The notes: a model not told the origin generated them from the letters alone. A stretch of DNA of 64,000 nt from Sceloporus undulatus (GCF_019175285.1 NC_056525.1:124094600-124158599); one strand, 5' to 3'; positions 12,088-23,121 are shown, numbered from the stretch's first letter. Numbers and translations are program-made.

Positions 12088-12141
<54 letters not shown>

Positions 12142-12142
12142 T
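12088..12142. repeat. AT then AG compound microsatellite
   Basis: About 15 TA units pass directly into about 12 GA units. Confidence 0.95.
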
Positions 12143-12280
12143 TTAGTATTTTTGTAGCATTCCTTGATTCATTAACATGTGTACTTAGTAATATATAGTA
12201 TACCTATCTGTTGATTTTTTTCCTCCTGTTTTTGACCATATATACTGTTTTGTCTGTACCTGGCTTCCACTACACCAAAT

Positions 12281-12376
12281 GCATCTGAGGAAGTAGACAG
12301 AAGTCTACAAAAGCTCATGCTGCCAATTTATTTCTTTCAGTTAGTCCCAAAGGTGCTACAAGATCTCTCTCTATAT
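12281..12376 (+). mobile_element. Penelope-type repeat with hammerhead-like motif (GCAT/ATGC family)
   Basis: CTGAGGA at 12285-12291 and a perfect six-pair stem II (GTAGAC 12293-12298, loop AGAA, GTCTAC 12303-12308). AAAA sits at the GAAA position (12309-12312). The palindromic AGCT is at 12312-12315. Helix I flanks GCAT (12281-12284) and ATGC (12317-12320) pair perfectly. It runs on into TTAGTCCCAAAGGTGCTACA, a segment common in sauropsid repeats. The layout is visible; the element class is inferred. Confidence 0.6.
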
Positions 12377-12928
12377 TGTAAGTACTATGAAGAAATGTTC
12401 AAAAACTGCTGAAACAAAAATCACATACTAATTCTTTCAGTTATTTCACTAGAGAGTTGGAGAGAGGGCAAGGATCCATTCTACATGTGGCGGCTCTCAC
12501 CTCCTCAAGGATCCTGTCCATACCCTCAGCCTGCACAACTAATGGGGTGCCAGGGATGAGGCTGGGATTGGCACTGTCAAAGAGAACCTGTGGGTGGGAC
12601 TTCTTTAGTCAAATCACACCTATCTTATTTGAACACAAAGATCCAACCTTTCTGTCATCCATTGCACAGAGTAAGCAGATAGAAGACTGGGAGACAATGC
12701 TTCATGGTGGGATGCTGTCCCTCTTCCTGTGTCTGGCAGGTACTGCTGGCCCTTATTCTTAGCAAGGTTTAGCTTAAAGCTTTAATTGATGTTAGGTGTA
12801 TTTACATTACTCTTCTTTTCTGTTGTGGTTCTCTTTAGCTGGACATTTTATAAATTTTATTTTTGCAACATTGGTATTGGGAGGATGGTGAAGGAGGGCT
12901 GGAGAAAGACTGACTTTCAATGTTGTGT
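12377..12928. other. Intergenic DNA, nothing recognised
   Basis: A 101-codon plus-strand frame (12457-12762) has no recognisable domain and is probably chance. Confidence 0.45.
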
Positions 12929-13411
12929 TGCAGGGGAATGCAGGGGTTGCAGACCACACCAGGTGACACCGCTGCTCCCCAAACACCTGCCGTTTGGCAA
13001 AAGCAAGCTGTGGGAGTCCCCTGTGTCCCATTAAAATGCTGAAGCAATGGTGTGAGTGGGGCGAGGCTCAGTGGGAGGAGAACAGAGAGGCTCCAAGTTT
13101 TTTTAAAAAAATGAAAATGAATTTAAAATTTTAATTTAAAATTTAAAATTTATTTATTTTTTAAAATTTATTCTTTTAAATTTTTATTTAAAATTGTCAC
13201 ATCTTAACACATTTTTACTTTAACCATATGGCACTATGTATATATAAATACATTTAGGCTGTACAGTGCACCTGCACTATACGCGGGTGCGCAATATGCG
13301 GATTTAACCTTGTGCGGAAGGTTAAGCTGCTGGAAACACAATGGCGTGCGTGTCCAGGAACGCTCCCCATTAAAACAAATGGGGTTTGGACATACATGTT
13401 CCCCCCCATAC

Positions 13412-13449
<38 letters not shown>

Positions 13450-13522
13450 CTGATCCCCATGTATGGGGAGGGTCCACTGTACATATGATATTGTAATTTC
13501 AAGGTATAATTTAAATTTTGCA
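12929..13522 (+). mobile_element. hAT-type MITE (GGTGTCAC family), copy 1, interrupted
   Basis: It shares with 31372-31923 the segments CCAAACACCTGCCGTTTGGC-like, GCTCAGTGGGAGGAGA and ATATGATATTGTAATTTCAA. A TA-type MITE (13264-13479) is inserted. Outer ends are truncated or degraded, so the limits are approximate. Confidence 0.65.
13264..13479. mobile_element. TA-target-site MITE nested in hAT MITE
   Basis: Ends CAGTGCACCTGCACTATACG and GGGGAGGGTCCACTG are inverted matches flanked by TA (13262-13263 and 13480-13481). The uninterrupted host copy at about 31697 shows the empty site. It includes a GT microsatellite at about 13415-13447. Confidence 0.85.
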
Positions 13523-14210
13523 GATGACTTGTCCTCAGTCTTTATTTCTTTCTGCAGCAACACTGTGGTGAATTAAGTCTAGTCAAGGGACTTTTTACAC
13601 TCAGCCTCAACCTTTTCATCTGCATGATGGGCGCAATAACACAGACGCTTTTAAGAATGCAAATTAGCCTTGCTGGATCAGAACAAGGCACTCTCTAATC
13701 TGGTATACTGTTTCTAATAAAGAACAGCCAGATGAATTTGAGAAGCTACACCTTTCACTAAGTGAGGCTGGATAGAGATTATAGACAATACCTGTGAAGC
13801 ACTTAAGAGGACAAGTTTTATATTCCCCCAAGTGTGATTATTTCTGCAAACACATATTAAACCAGGATGTAGTATTTTATTTTCCCTTTGCAATCATACT
13901 TCATCCAATTTGTTCATTATCTCTCCTTGCTAGGCATCAGAGGTGGAGCCACTTTTGGATTTGGTGATATCCTTGAGGCAGGGAGCAACTTTGCAAGTAG
14001 CATCTTGGGTGGGAATTCTGCAAAGCCAGGTATTTGGAACAATTTCTTTATTCAAATAGACCCCCTTTCTATATTTTAGCTCCACACTGGAATGTAAATG
14101 CATGTAGACAATGTAAATCCAATTTGTGAGAAATGTTTCCTTGCACATAGAGGAAGAGGAGAGGGAGGAGGAACATAAAGCATGAGGGACCCACTTTCTG
14201 CCAACTGTTG
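13523..14210. other. Intergenic DNA, nothing recognised
   Basis: A short plus-strand frame near 13888-14079 has a glycine-rich look but no family match and no splice context. Confidence 0.45.
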
Positions 14211-14217
14211 CAAGAAG

Positions 14218-14380
14218 CAGGGACGTAGCCAGGGGGGGGGATCTGGGGGTCCGGGCCCCCCCCCCCTTCCATTAGAAAAATGAATGGTGTGTGCTGCTGC
14301 ACCGCCGCACTCAAGCCCCATTATAATGGTGGCACTTAGTCTGGACCCCCCCCCTTCCTAAAATCCTAGCTACGTCCCTG
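14218..14380. mobile_element. MITE with CAGGGACGTAGC inverted termini
   Basis: Left CAGGGACGTAGCCAGG and right CCTAGCTACGTCCCTG are inverted copies. A 7-bp direct repeat CAAGAAG flanks both sides (14211-14217 and 14381-14387). It is 163 bp, with long G and C runs and no ORF. The duplication length fits hAT. Confidence 0.8.
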
Positions 14381-15029
14381 CAAGAAGGGATGAAGGAAAA
14401 CAACAGTGTGCCATTTTTATGCAGTAGCTAATCCTCGCCTTGGTGTTGGTTCTTATCAATACAGATGCCATGTATTTGATTCTGAAAGTCGACTTTACCT
14501 CTTCTGGCACGACCAACTTTTCTCTGATTCAGACGTTCCTCTTGAAAGAGGTGAGACACAAGGAGCCACTGACAGTAGGCAATTGCAAACATTGGCTTAC
14601 ACAGATTTCATTTGTCAATGTGAATAATTAAGAACATGTAAACTATAGGGAAAGAGAAAAAGACAATGTAAATACATGATACACTTCAGATCACTGTAAC
14701 ATTCGGAAAAAGAGAAACCATAGGATGGGGTTGAGATGAGCCAAACAAGATCATTGCAACTTGGAAAGGTTTCTGCACTGGCCAAGGAAGGAGTCTGGGA
14801 ACATCTCTCTTTGAAAACCTTTTTCAGCCAAACTTCTGGTGTTTATTTGATCAAATATATTATCCTTCAGCCTATAACCATGCAGGAATAGTACCTCTGT
14901 GATCTTTCCTGATGACTCTACATCCCACTGGCCTAACATTTCTGAGCTATGGAAAGTTTCGTGAAGTTAAGTAAAGGAATAATTAAGCTCTTCTAAAAAC
15001 ATTACTAGGCAATTCTAGACTTCTTGTGT
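14381..15029. other. Intergenic DNA, nothing recognised
   Basis: No gene or classified repeat seen. Confidence 0.45.
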
Positions 15030-15212
15030 GTCTGCAAATTGTATCCAAATTATGGCGACCCTAAAGCAGGGTTTTCTTGGCAAGATTTGGGAGAGGTTGC
15101 CTTTGCCTTTCTCTGAGGCTGAGAGGTGTGACTTGCCCCAGAGTCACCCAGTGGGTTTCCATTGGTGTGTGGGGATTTGAACCCGGAGCTTCTGGAGTCC
15201 TACTCCAACACA
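15030..15212 (-). mobile_element. Sauria SINE
   Basis: It contains TATGGCGACCCTAAAGCAGG, TTTTCTTGGCAAGATT, TGAGGTGTGACTTGCCCC-like and AGTCACCCAGTGGGTTTCC, ending in the tRNA-box region GGGATTTGAACCCGGAG. The order shows minus orientation. Confidence 0.85.
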
Positions 15213-16735
15213 CAAACCTGACTTCAGCTTCCACAAAGGAAAAAGGCACAAGGGTCACTGGGTCCCAGTTTTTTGTTTGCATGAAAGTTTGAAGGAGAGC
15301 TGAATGAGAAAAAGTTTATATCCTCCTATGCTGTAAAATGAACCCTAGGCTGCCCCATACCACCGAGACTCTTAACTCTGAGACCCAGAAGAATTCTCCC
15401 CAATCAAACCTGTTGTTTTTGGAAATCTGTTTAACAAAAGCCATTGCTTGAACTCTTTGTTTGCCAAAAAAGAACTGAGATTCTTATTCCAAATTAAAGT
15501 TTCAGTATCTCCTATAATATACCTTTGTCTTCAGGAAAGTGTCTTCTGTGAGATGGACTAGCATTATTTTTGTCACGGTGTTTTGTTTTGGCTCAAATGT
15601 GATACTTCCATGGCAGCAATTATCAGTTTATGCAGAAATAAATAATACAGGTTAGGAGGGTTGTGTTTATCACAATGAGATTTAGACCATCCTGTTTCAT
15701 ATACTGTACTGACAGAATCGGGAGATTGTCCTCTCTATAATATGCCAAAGCATTATATTATGCTTCAGACAAAGAAGAGTAGTGTCAATAATATATAAGA
15801 ATACAGTATATAAATCAAGGTTAGGGAAAGTGTGGATTGCAGGCCCCAATGTGGCCCCAGGACAATTTTTGGTCTCCTTATCTCCATTTGCCCATCCTAG
15901 GATAAATGAAAAAAGAACTCAGTCATGCACTCAAAGCTAATATGGACACATGATCCCCCCCCCAAATCATGCCCATCTTTATAGAGAGTGTCCACTATGC
16001 AATATCCTGCCCCAAAGTTTAGCTTTCACAGCTCTAGTTCCATATTCATTTCCAGATATATCACTGGAAATTACTGTTTTGGAGCTAGTTTAGGAGACTT
16101 GTCATGTTTTTGTACCAAAGAAAAACGTTGGGTATTTCTCAAAGGACATCCTGCCAGAGGTTTGGATATATCAATTAGGATGGTCTAGTAGTCAATTACA
16201 ATTGTACGCCACTATATTTGTTTCTACTGGCAATTACTGGCATTCATTGACTCACTGTCTTTCACATCTTTGCATTGATGATTGTAATGAGAAATTCTGT
16301 TATATGAGAAAGAATGAGCTAATTAGTAAGAAAATGTTCTGTGCAGCAGTTAGTACCTGGAGAGCAGTACAGCAGGAAATGGACAAACACAGCTATATGG
16401 ATGTCTATCTGGAAAGTTCATTTTTTTGTCTAAATGCAATTCTTTGAATGTTTCTCTTCCGAATGTGTCAGGTGGAAAATGTGCTGGCCACAGGCTTTCC
16501 TCCAGGGACCTTCCTGCTGAATTGGGTCACCAATGAACAATAGCAGGAGCAGAGTGAGATACTCCTGATTCCAGATGTTCAGATTCTGCTGATATTCCAG
16601 AGCCTTAGCCCTGTTGTCACCCGGTCAGCTTCCAAGAAGAGAAGAAGGAGAAAACCTGGTTGATGGCCAAGCCCCTTTCCGATATTTCAGAGATGATCCT
16701 TTTACTGGGACCATCATTTTGGAGACCATCATGTT
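15213..16735. other. Intergenic DNA, nothing recognised
   Basis: No gene seen. A short dispersed repeat related to sequences elsewhere in lizards may lie near 15825-15900. Confidence 0.4.
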
Positions 16736-16938
16736 AGAGAGCCAGTGTGGTGTAGTGGTTTGAGGTATTGGACTAGGACTCTGGAGATCAAGGTATGATT
16801 CCCCTTTCAGGCATGGAAACCTACTTGGTGACCTTGATTATCGAGTCACACACTCTCAGCCCCAGAAAACCCCCATGACAGGTTCACCTTAGGATCACCA
16901 TAAGTCGGAAGCAACTTCAAGGCACACCACCACCACCA
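16736..16938 (+). mobile_element. Sauria SINE
   Basis: A near-full plus-oriented copy. It begins GAGAGCCAGTGTGGTGTAGT and GGTTTGAGGTATTGGACTA (tRNA-like head) and passes TGGTGACCTTG. It ends with CACCATAAGTCGGAAGCAAC then TTCAAGGCACACCACC (Bov-B-like tail). Confidence 0.9.
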
Positions 16939-17473
16939 TCTTATGGTGGGAAGACTATTTGCGATGACTTTGAAATGCTGATACATCCCTGGTGGCCAAA
17001 TTTCTAATAAGAAGAATGCACAAACAAGTTGTTCTCCCATTAGAGACTAACACCCTCAAGAGGTATAACATTTCCAAGAACTCCCTCCTTCTCTGAAAAC
17101 TGAGATTTTGTTTGGCTCCAATTGTGTGTGTTCTCACTTTTTTTTTTTTAACAAAAAGTAACTTAACAGTTCAGTTCATTTCTACCTGTAATTTTAGTTT
17201 TAATGTAAAAAATTAAAATGGCATTTCTCTAGGTTACCACAGAGTGGCACCCAATCTCTGTACTGTAGTTCGTATATACCCTATACTATGCAGCCAAACT
17301 GTTTCAAGCCAGCCTAAAGGCTGAGAAGTGGAGGGAAGTAGCATGGAAAAGTTAAGCAACAAACACAATAAGAGGTGAAAGCACCTTTCTTCCCTCCATT
17401 GCAGACAGTAGCTGCAGGGAAAGAGTTTAACCAGATAAAAATCATAGACAAGAATGTATCCCCAGAAGTTGAT
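16939..17473. other. Intergenic DNA, nothing recognised
   Basis: No gene or classified repeat seen. Confidence 0.4.
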
Positions 17474-17481
17474 GTTTAGGC

Positions 17482-18405
17482 CAGTGTTTAGGCTAGGGTT
17501 GGTGTCACCTGGAGTGGTAGCTCACGGTGCCACCTCCCCCCCCCCATTGACCTCCTCCCATTTCACATCATACAGAATCCTTAGCAATGCTTTTTTGCAC
17601 TAATTTTCCTTGTAAACTGTAATTCTCATTTACCACTGAATGCCTTGCTAATAGTTGTGACATGAACAACTAGCAAAATTAAAATTATTCCTTCAAATTA
17701 CAATATCATACTCACAACCTAAATGTATGTTACATTCCGGATCCACCTGCGGATACCAGAATCCACAGATGCTCAATTCACACTGTCCTCAATGGTGGCA
17801 CGACTGCCACTGGGGAGAGTGGGACTTTGCCAGCCCCCCCTCCCACCGAAGCCTGCCTTGCCGCAGCAGGCAGCTGCCTCCCTTCCTCCTCCTCTGGCTC
17901 TTCTTCCTTTCTTCTCCTCTTACTCTCCCCATTGCTGCTGCCACCACTCTTCCTCCTCTCACCCTGCCTCTTCCTCTTCCTTTCTCCTGCTCCTTCCTCC
18001 TCCTCTGCCACCTCACCCACGGGCTTGCCGTCCATGGATGCTGAAATCGAAGGATGGCAAGTCCATGGATATGGAGGGCAGACTGTACTTATGCATAGTG
18101 AAGCTTTGGTTAAAATGTGATGTTTTTAAAGAAAAAAAATTAAATACAATTTTTTTAAAAATCAATTTTTAATTTTTTTTAAATTAAAAATTTTGAAATT
18201 TGAAGTTTTAATTTAAAAAAATTCTGGGTACTCTCCTTTTTCCTCCCATTGAGCTTCACCCCACTCTCTCCATCTCTTAAAGCATTTTAAACCACAACTC
18301 CTTTCTGCCCAAAGGTAGGTGTTTTGAGGAGCGGTGGTGTCATCCTCCCTTAGGATGTCTGCTGGTGCAGTCCACACACTCCGCACCTGCCTAGTAACGT
18401 CACTG
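17482..18405 (-). mobile_element. hAT-type MITE (GGTGTCAC family), copy 3, interrupted
   Basis: Reverse-oriented relative of 31372-31923: TAGGGTTGGTGTCACC at the left, then AAATTACAATATCATA, GAGCTTCACCCCACTCTCTC, and CCTAGTAACGTCACTG at the right. Flanked by the 8-bp target-site duplication GTTTAGGC (17474-17481 and 18406-18413), which points to hAT. A 353-bp TA-type MITE is nested at 17733-18085. Confidence 0.75.
17733..18085. mobile_element. Tigger-like MITE nested in hAT MITE
   Basis: The left end has GGATCCACCTGCGGATACCA then GAATCCACAGATGCTCAA, which follows the pogo/Tigger end pattern. The right end GGAGGGCAGACTG is its degenerate inverse. TA flanks both sides (17731-17732 and 18086-18087). 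The middle is an almost pure pyrimidine tract (about 17870-18010). Confidence 0.7.
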
Positions 18406-18413
18406 GTTTAGGC

Positions 18414-18711
18414 TAGCAGAAACCTCCTCCATATGCGCCCTGTCTGGCCAAAAAGCATGGGGAATGGGAGCCTGTTGCCTTCGAGATGTTGATGGAGTCC
18501 ATCTCCCATTCTTCCTGTCCACTGGTCTGTTTGGCTCAGGCTGGTAGAAGTTAAGAGTCCAAAAACATTTGGAAAGTCACATGTCTTCCAACCCTAACAT
18601 AGCTTGAAGGCAGGGAGAGAGATTTTCCTAAAGAAAATTAGAAGGCAGTCCTGACCTGGATCTCCACTCCCAATCAATAGTCAGTTAAGCCATGGCACAT
18701 TCAAGATTCTC
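18414..18711. other. Intergenic DNA with short palindromic repeat
   Basis: The stretch 18470-18545 (GATGTTGATGGAGTCCATCT region) resembles a short dispersed repeat also seen near 21301-21422, 50072-50166 and 61308-61390. No gene. Confidence 0.4.
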
Positions 18712-18936
18712 AGCCCAAACACAAAGCTGCTTTATGGGTCACTTTGGAGGTACGCTGTTTAAATGACAAAACACATCTTAAGAGGCCAGAAGCTGTGCCA
18801 AAGCTGCACTCTAGCCCCTAGGACTGGAGCCTGACTTTGGCGCAGCTTCCAGCCTCTTAGGATGCATGCAGCATTTAAACAGCATACCTCCAAAGTGACC
18901 CGAAGCAGCTTTATTTTGGCCTGTCTCTTCAGGCCC
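18712..18936. mobile_element. Palindromic MITE, copy 2
   Basis: Inverted halves: GGTCACTTTGGAGGTACGCT at the left and GCATACCTCCAAAGTGACCC at the right, ending TTTATTTTGGCCTGTC. The interior carries CTTAGGATGCATGCAGCATT. Confidence 0.85.
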
Positions 18937-19205
18937 AATGTGTCTAATTTGGTCCAAGAATGGACCAAGACAAATTGGATCTCAGAGGCAGTAGCTTTTT
19001 GTCTTGCTAATGGAATTTAAAGTTTATTTCCTGGATTGAATCTCCCAGTAACCATATGGTCAGAAGGAGGAAGGACCCACCTGTATGAATACCCTTCCAT
19101 ACCATCTGAAGGACAACAACCACAGTATCTTCACCAAATGCAGGGGTATGACCAACATCATCGTCGTCAACAACAAAATCTTTCTCCTGTATGATTTTAA
19201 CCCCT

Positions 19206-19310
19206 TTCCTTGATAAAGAAGCAAGTGGTGCTTTCAAAGCTTGCAACACATATAATGTACATTTTGGTTGGTCCAATAAAGGCATCACTGTCTTGTGGAT
19301 GATACTATAC
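19206..19310 (+). mobile_element. Penelope-type repeat, degraded hammerhead-like motif
   Basis: It matches the repeat at 3804-3920: AAAGCTTGCAACA at 19236-19248 and TTTTGGTTGGTCCAATAAAG downstream. The CTGATGA and GAAA boxes are only partly kept. Confidence 0.5.
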
Positions 19311-19321
19311 TTCTCTCTCTT

Positions 19322-19516
19322 CTGTACCCTCAAGTTGTTTCAGACCTATGGTGACTCTAAGGCAATCCTCTCATGGGTTTTTCATGGCAAGATTTCTTCA
19401 GAGGGGGCTTTATCACTGCCTTTCTCCGGGTCTGAGAGAGTGTGACTTGCCCAGGGTCACCCAGTGGGTTTCCCTGGCTGAGTGGGCATTCAAATCCAAG
19501 ACTCCTAGTCCAACGG
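19322..19516 (-). mobile_element. Sauria SINE
   Basis: Minus-oriented: GACCTATGGTGACTCTAAGG, CATGGCAAGATTTCTTCAGA, GAGAGTGTGACTTGCCCAGG and GTCACCCAGTGGGTTTCCC in order. Confidence 0.9.
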
Positions 19517-20408
19517 AAACAATTACACACACTGGCACTTTTCTATATGCGGGCGTAGTTTATATCCCACGTTAATTATTCTTACCTGCCTTCCATCTTT
19601 GTGTACTAATCCTTCAAGTTAAAGAACAGCCATTCTGTGTACCATCTTAAAGAGAGTTAAGGGCAATACTATGTTTTCTTGGCCTTTTGGTCACTTGCTA
19701 TTTCTGAACTAATGAGTAAAAATCAAAACTATCCAGATTATTTCACACTGGTTCCCTTGGGCTATTCCAAAGAACTGCTTGATCTTCATTCAGAAGTAAT
19801 GAACCAGATTTCTCTAGAATAAAAATACACAGCACAAACATTACTTTTGCTATTAAATTAGAAATAATTTGAAGTTAGCGGAGGAGCAGGAGGCAGCGTT
19901 CTCGTGGAAGCTGCATTTATTGATATTTCATATCCTGCCATTTTCTCTCTGAGAGTTCTATCAAAAATGTATTAAGAAGAATAAATTAAAATTATTAAAA
20001 TATTCAAACAAAAATAACCTTGTCTTTGCTTTCATGTTGATATTGGTAGAAGATGTTTTATTTGTCCAAACCTTTAATGTGTTCAGTGGTCTTATGGGGT
20101 TTTTTAATATCCCTCTACATCTTGGTTGTATCAAGATGTTGAATCTATCCCAGTATCAAGGTGTTGAATTTGCCCACTGAAACCAAGTATTCACAGAAAG
20201 AGCTTGACAATGAGAGCATAAGCATCCATGGTCTTCTCAATGGCTTGGTGCTGAATTTGATTCAACATAATTTCAGATGAAAGGCTGAGGTTGCAGTTCT
20301 GGGTCATCGTAAGAAAGATTTCCAGTCACTCCCCCAATCCAAACGGAGTCCTTTCATTGCTTATTAACGCAGACAGAAATCTCGAGTCCGAACTTTTTAA
20401 AGTTAAAT
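19517..20408. other. Flank downstream of the candidate RASAL2 3' end
   Basis: AT-rich and repeat-poor. No gene recognised. It may include further RASAL2 3' UTR if the candidate signal at 20409 is not the true end. Confidence 0.35.
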
Positions 20409-20414
20409 TTTATT
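20409..20414 (-). terminator. Candidate polyadenylation signal for RASAL2
   Basis: AATAAA on the minus strand, followed downstream by a T/GT-rich stretch (about 20350-20400). The adjacent 200 bases are AT-rich and repeat-poor, as 3' UTR ends often are. Other minus-strand AATAAA hexamers occur between here and the stop codon, so this is only one candidate. Confidence 0.25.
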
Positions 20415-21879
20415 TTGTAATTCTTTGTAGGAATATCAATAAAAGACCTCAAATGTATCTATATCTGTACATATACAAGAAACTGTCCAAAAATATTCAC
20501 AGAACAAAAATAAATCTTCTTTAGAACAAACCCAGACAATGAAATGCAGAAGTGGGTCCCGAAGACCCAAAGAGTCCAGTACTACTGGCATAAAAATACA
20601 AAGGGGAAAAGGAGTGTGTGGCAGGAAAAAAAGGTACTGTGTTAAAGGGTAAACCATATTGAAATAAATTATTCAAAGCTAGCAATGCAAAAAAAAAAAA
20701 TCTGTTAAGATAACATTCTTATTAAGGCTCTGGAAACAGCAGAACTATTGTACAGGTAGGATTCTAAGGTCTCAACACACACATATACCCTTGTCCCACA
20801 TCTGCTTTCTCTTGTGGGAGATAAGCTAATGAAAGGACAGAAATTTCTCTACACCAAAATCAAAGTGATTTTAAGGGAGGGGACAGTAGAATTGTGACCA
20901 GGATTATCACAGAGCTGCCCACAGCATTGCATTTATGGAATCCCACCACTCTTTCTTAGGGCGAAAAGTGGCTGGAAGCCAAAAAGAGGCATGCGTTTCT
21001 GGCATTCAACCCTCCCTCCCTCGGAGATGCCATGCTGACTGAGATACATTGATCCCCTTCCCTTTATGGATGCCACTAGTGCTCCCAAATATATTTTACT
21101 TCTAAGCAGGAGCTTCAGGAAAATATGGAACACGGGAAAGAAAAGATGACTTGTGTGGTCCCTCTAGCCTGCTGCCACCATGCAATGAACATATCCAGGA
21201 TAGGAACTTCCCTTTAAAGTGCAACTGAATGGTAAGAGTTGGCCCTCCTAAGGAGCAGGCTGATCCACTAACAAGTCAAGATTGAAATACAGTCTAAACC
21301 AAGGATGTGGAATGTGCACCCTGCAGGTATTGCTACACTGCAACTTGCTTCATCCCTTGCCATTGGTTTCACTGGTTAGGGCTTCTGGGACTCGCAGCCT
21401 ATGAAGTTCTGGAGAGCCACCTTCCTCTTCTTGGGTTTAAACAAAGCATCTCATGACTGGGTAGAATTGTGATACCAAAGAATTAGTTTATTGCCAGCAT
21501 TTCTGTTTTTAACTCTCCTTACCATGGTGCATGCATACCAGACCTGAAGTTAATGATTTCATTTAGTACTTAATGCACTGCTTCATTTGGAAGAATAATG
21601 CCTTGAAGGGCAAAGAAGAGCCCATTGCAGCAGAAGGCACTTAAGGGGAAGTTTGGACGTCCTAAACACCACCAAATACTATCCTGCAGCAATTTTGACT
21701 GTATAGCAGTAATTGAAAATGAAGAATATTTGTTAACCCAGGGACCAACAAGGACTCACTTAAAGAACTAAATCATACTAAAGCAAAGGTTTTAGTACAT
21801 AATTTTTAAATTTAAAATTTGCTTATATATATATAGAATTAGCCCCCATCCCATCATAGCACTGTTCTATAATTTATCT

Positions 21880-21880
<1 letters not shown>

Positions 21881-21911
<31 letters not shown>
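21881..21911. repeat. CA microsatellite
   Basis: About 15 AC units. Confidence 0.95.
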
Positions 21912-21914
<3 letters not shown>

Positions 21915-22790
21915 AGAAGACTGCAGTCTTGTTAATGGGGAAATGCTAAGCTGACAAGGTTTTAAGATTTACATATTGGGAAAAGGCATTTGATAAACAA
22001 TGAAATGGGATAAAATACAGGGCCAGTCTTCCTTTATTTTGCTGTGTAAAAGGGCAACGGATGTTGACATAATGATTGAACTGCTGTTACCTTTAAATCT
22101 CCAGAAATGTGTATTTGCCCAAACTAATTGTTATGGGGAAAGAATCTGCAAACTAAGATTTTCAGGGGAATACTGAAGTGACGTTTGCAAAGCAGGCCAG
22201 TGGTACAACTCAATGTGGCAATAAAAGGAGAAAATAGTGTAAGATGCTATTCCAGCAGGATTAATGAGCCTACAGGAAATAAGAGAATATACGTTCTTGC
22301 CACTAGTAGATGTGGCAAGCAAATGAGGTTTAATTCTTGCATATTTGTTGAGTGCAGAAAATCATAAGGTACTACTGGAAGGGGGTGCAAAAGCTTACAC
22401 AGGAAATAATGGGATGACCTTTTGTTTCTATCAAGTGTGTAAACAAAAAGTCTAGGGGGAAAGAAAATAGAAAACACAGTAATTTTATTAAAACAGTATG
22501 TTGCAATGGGAAGAAAAAAGAATAAAGAGAATAAAAAAGCATAAAATATATGCAATCCTATAAACAGACAGGCTTGTGCTGGCCTGTATGCCATGCCCTA
22601 ATGTAAACAAGGCTGGTGTTGCCAGTAAGTACTAGGCTTAAAATTGCAAATCCCAAATGGTATAACAAACAGAAGGAGGTGTCAAACATACATAATACCA
22701 GTGCAATGGCAGATAGATTCCTTTGCACTTCCCTGTAGGTAATTAAAGGGGATAGCACAGTACGCCCATTACCATTGAAAAGTGAACAAA

Positions 22791-22829
22791 GACCAAACGC
22801 GTTTCAACTAGACGTCTTCATTAGTGATC
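22791..22829 (-). ncRNA. Hammerhead-like motif, left arm of foldback
   Basis: Read on the minus strand: helix I GATCA and TGGTC (one wobble pair), a degenerate CTGATGA box, stem II GAC/GTT with a short loop, GAAA, and the palindrome ACGCGT as helix III. The layout is intact but the first catalytic box differs from consensus, so activity is doubtful. Confidence 0.45.
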
Positions 22830-23082
22830 ATGGAAAACTAATATTGCATCCTTGTAAAGCATATCATGTGATATGTTGGGACATCCAGTCGCAGTAAGCA
22901 AGTTGGTCCTCTTGAACCTAGTATGATACAAAAGACTTGGCCCGGGCTTGTATTTACATGTGGGACATCCAAGTCTTTTGTATCATACTAGGTTCAAGAG
23001 GACCAACAACTTGCTTACTGCGACTGGATGTCCCAACATATCACATGATATGCTTTACAAGGCTGCAATATTAGTTTTCCAT

Positions 23083-23121
23083 GACCACTGATGAAGACGT
23101 CTAGTCGAAACGCATTTGGTC
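23083..23121 (+). ncRNA. Hammerhead ribozyme-like motif, right arm of foldback
   Basis: Helix I GACCA (23083-23087) and TGGTC (23117-23121) pair over five bases. CTGATGA is at 23088-23094. Stem II is GAC (23096-23098) and GTC (23104-23106) with a 5-nt loop. GAAA is at 23107-23110. Helix III is ACGCAT (23110-23115), nearly the palindrome ACGCGT found in the left arm. T at 23116 sits at the cleavage position. Both catalytic boxes are exact. Confidence 0.55.

Noticed and set aside
13234-13563. 109-codon frame with a poly-Thr/His run
   Set aside because: It comes from the GT microsatellite in the nested MITE.
17723-18172. 149-codon proline/serine-rich frame
   Set aside because: It is low-complexity translation of the pyrimidine tract inside the nested MITE, and other frames there are equally open.
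1-20400. A neighbouring gene downstream of RASAL2 (such as TEX35 or RALGPS2 in mammals)
   Set aside because: No exon with recognisable protein similarity or paired splice sites was found, so the neighbour probably lies beyond the window.
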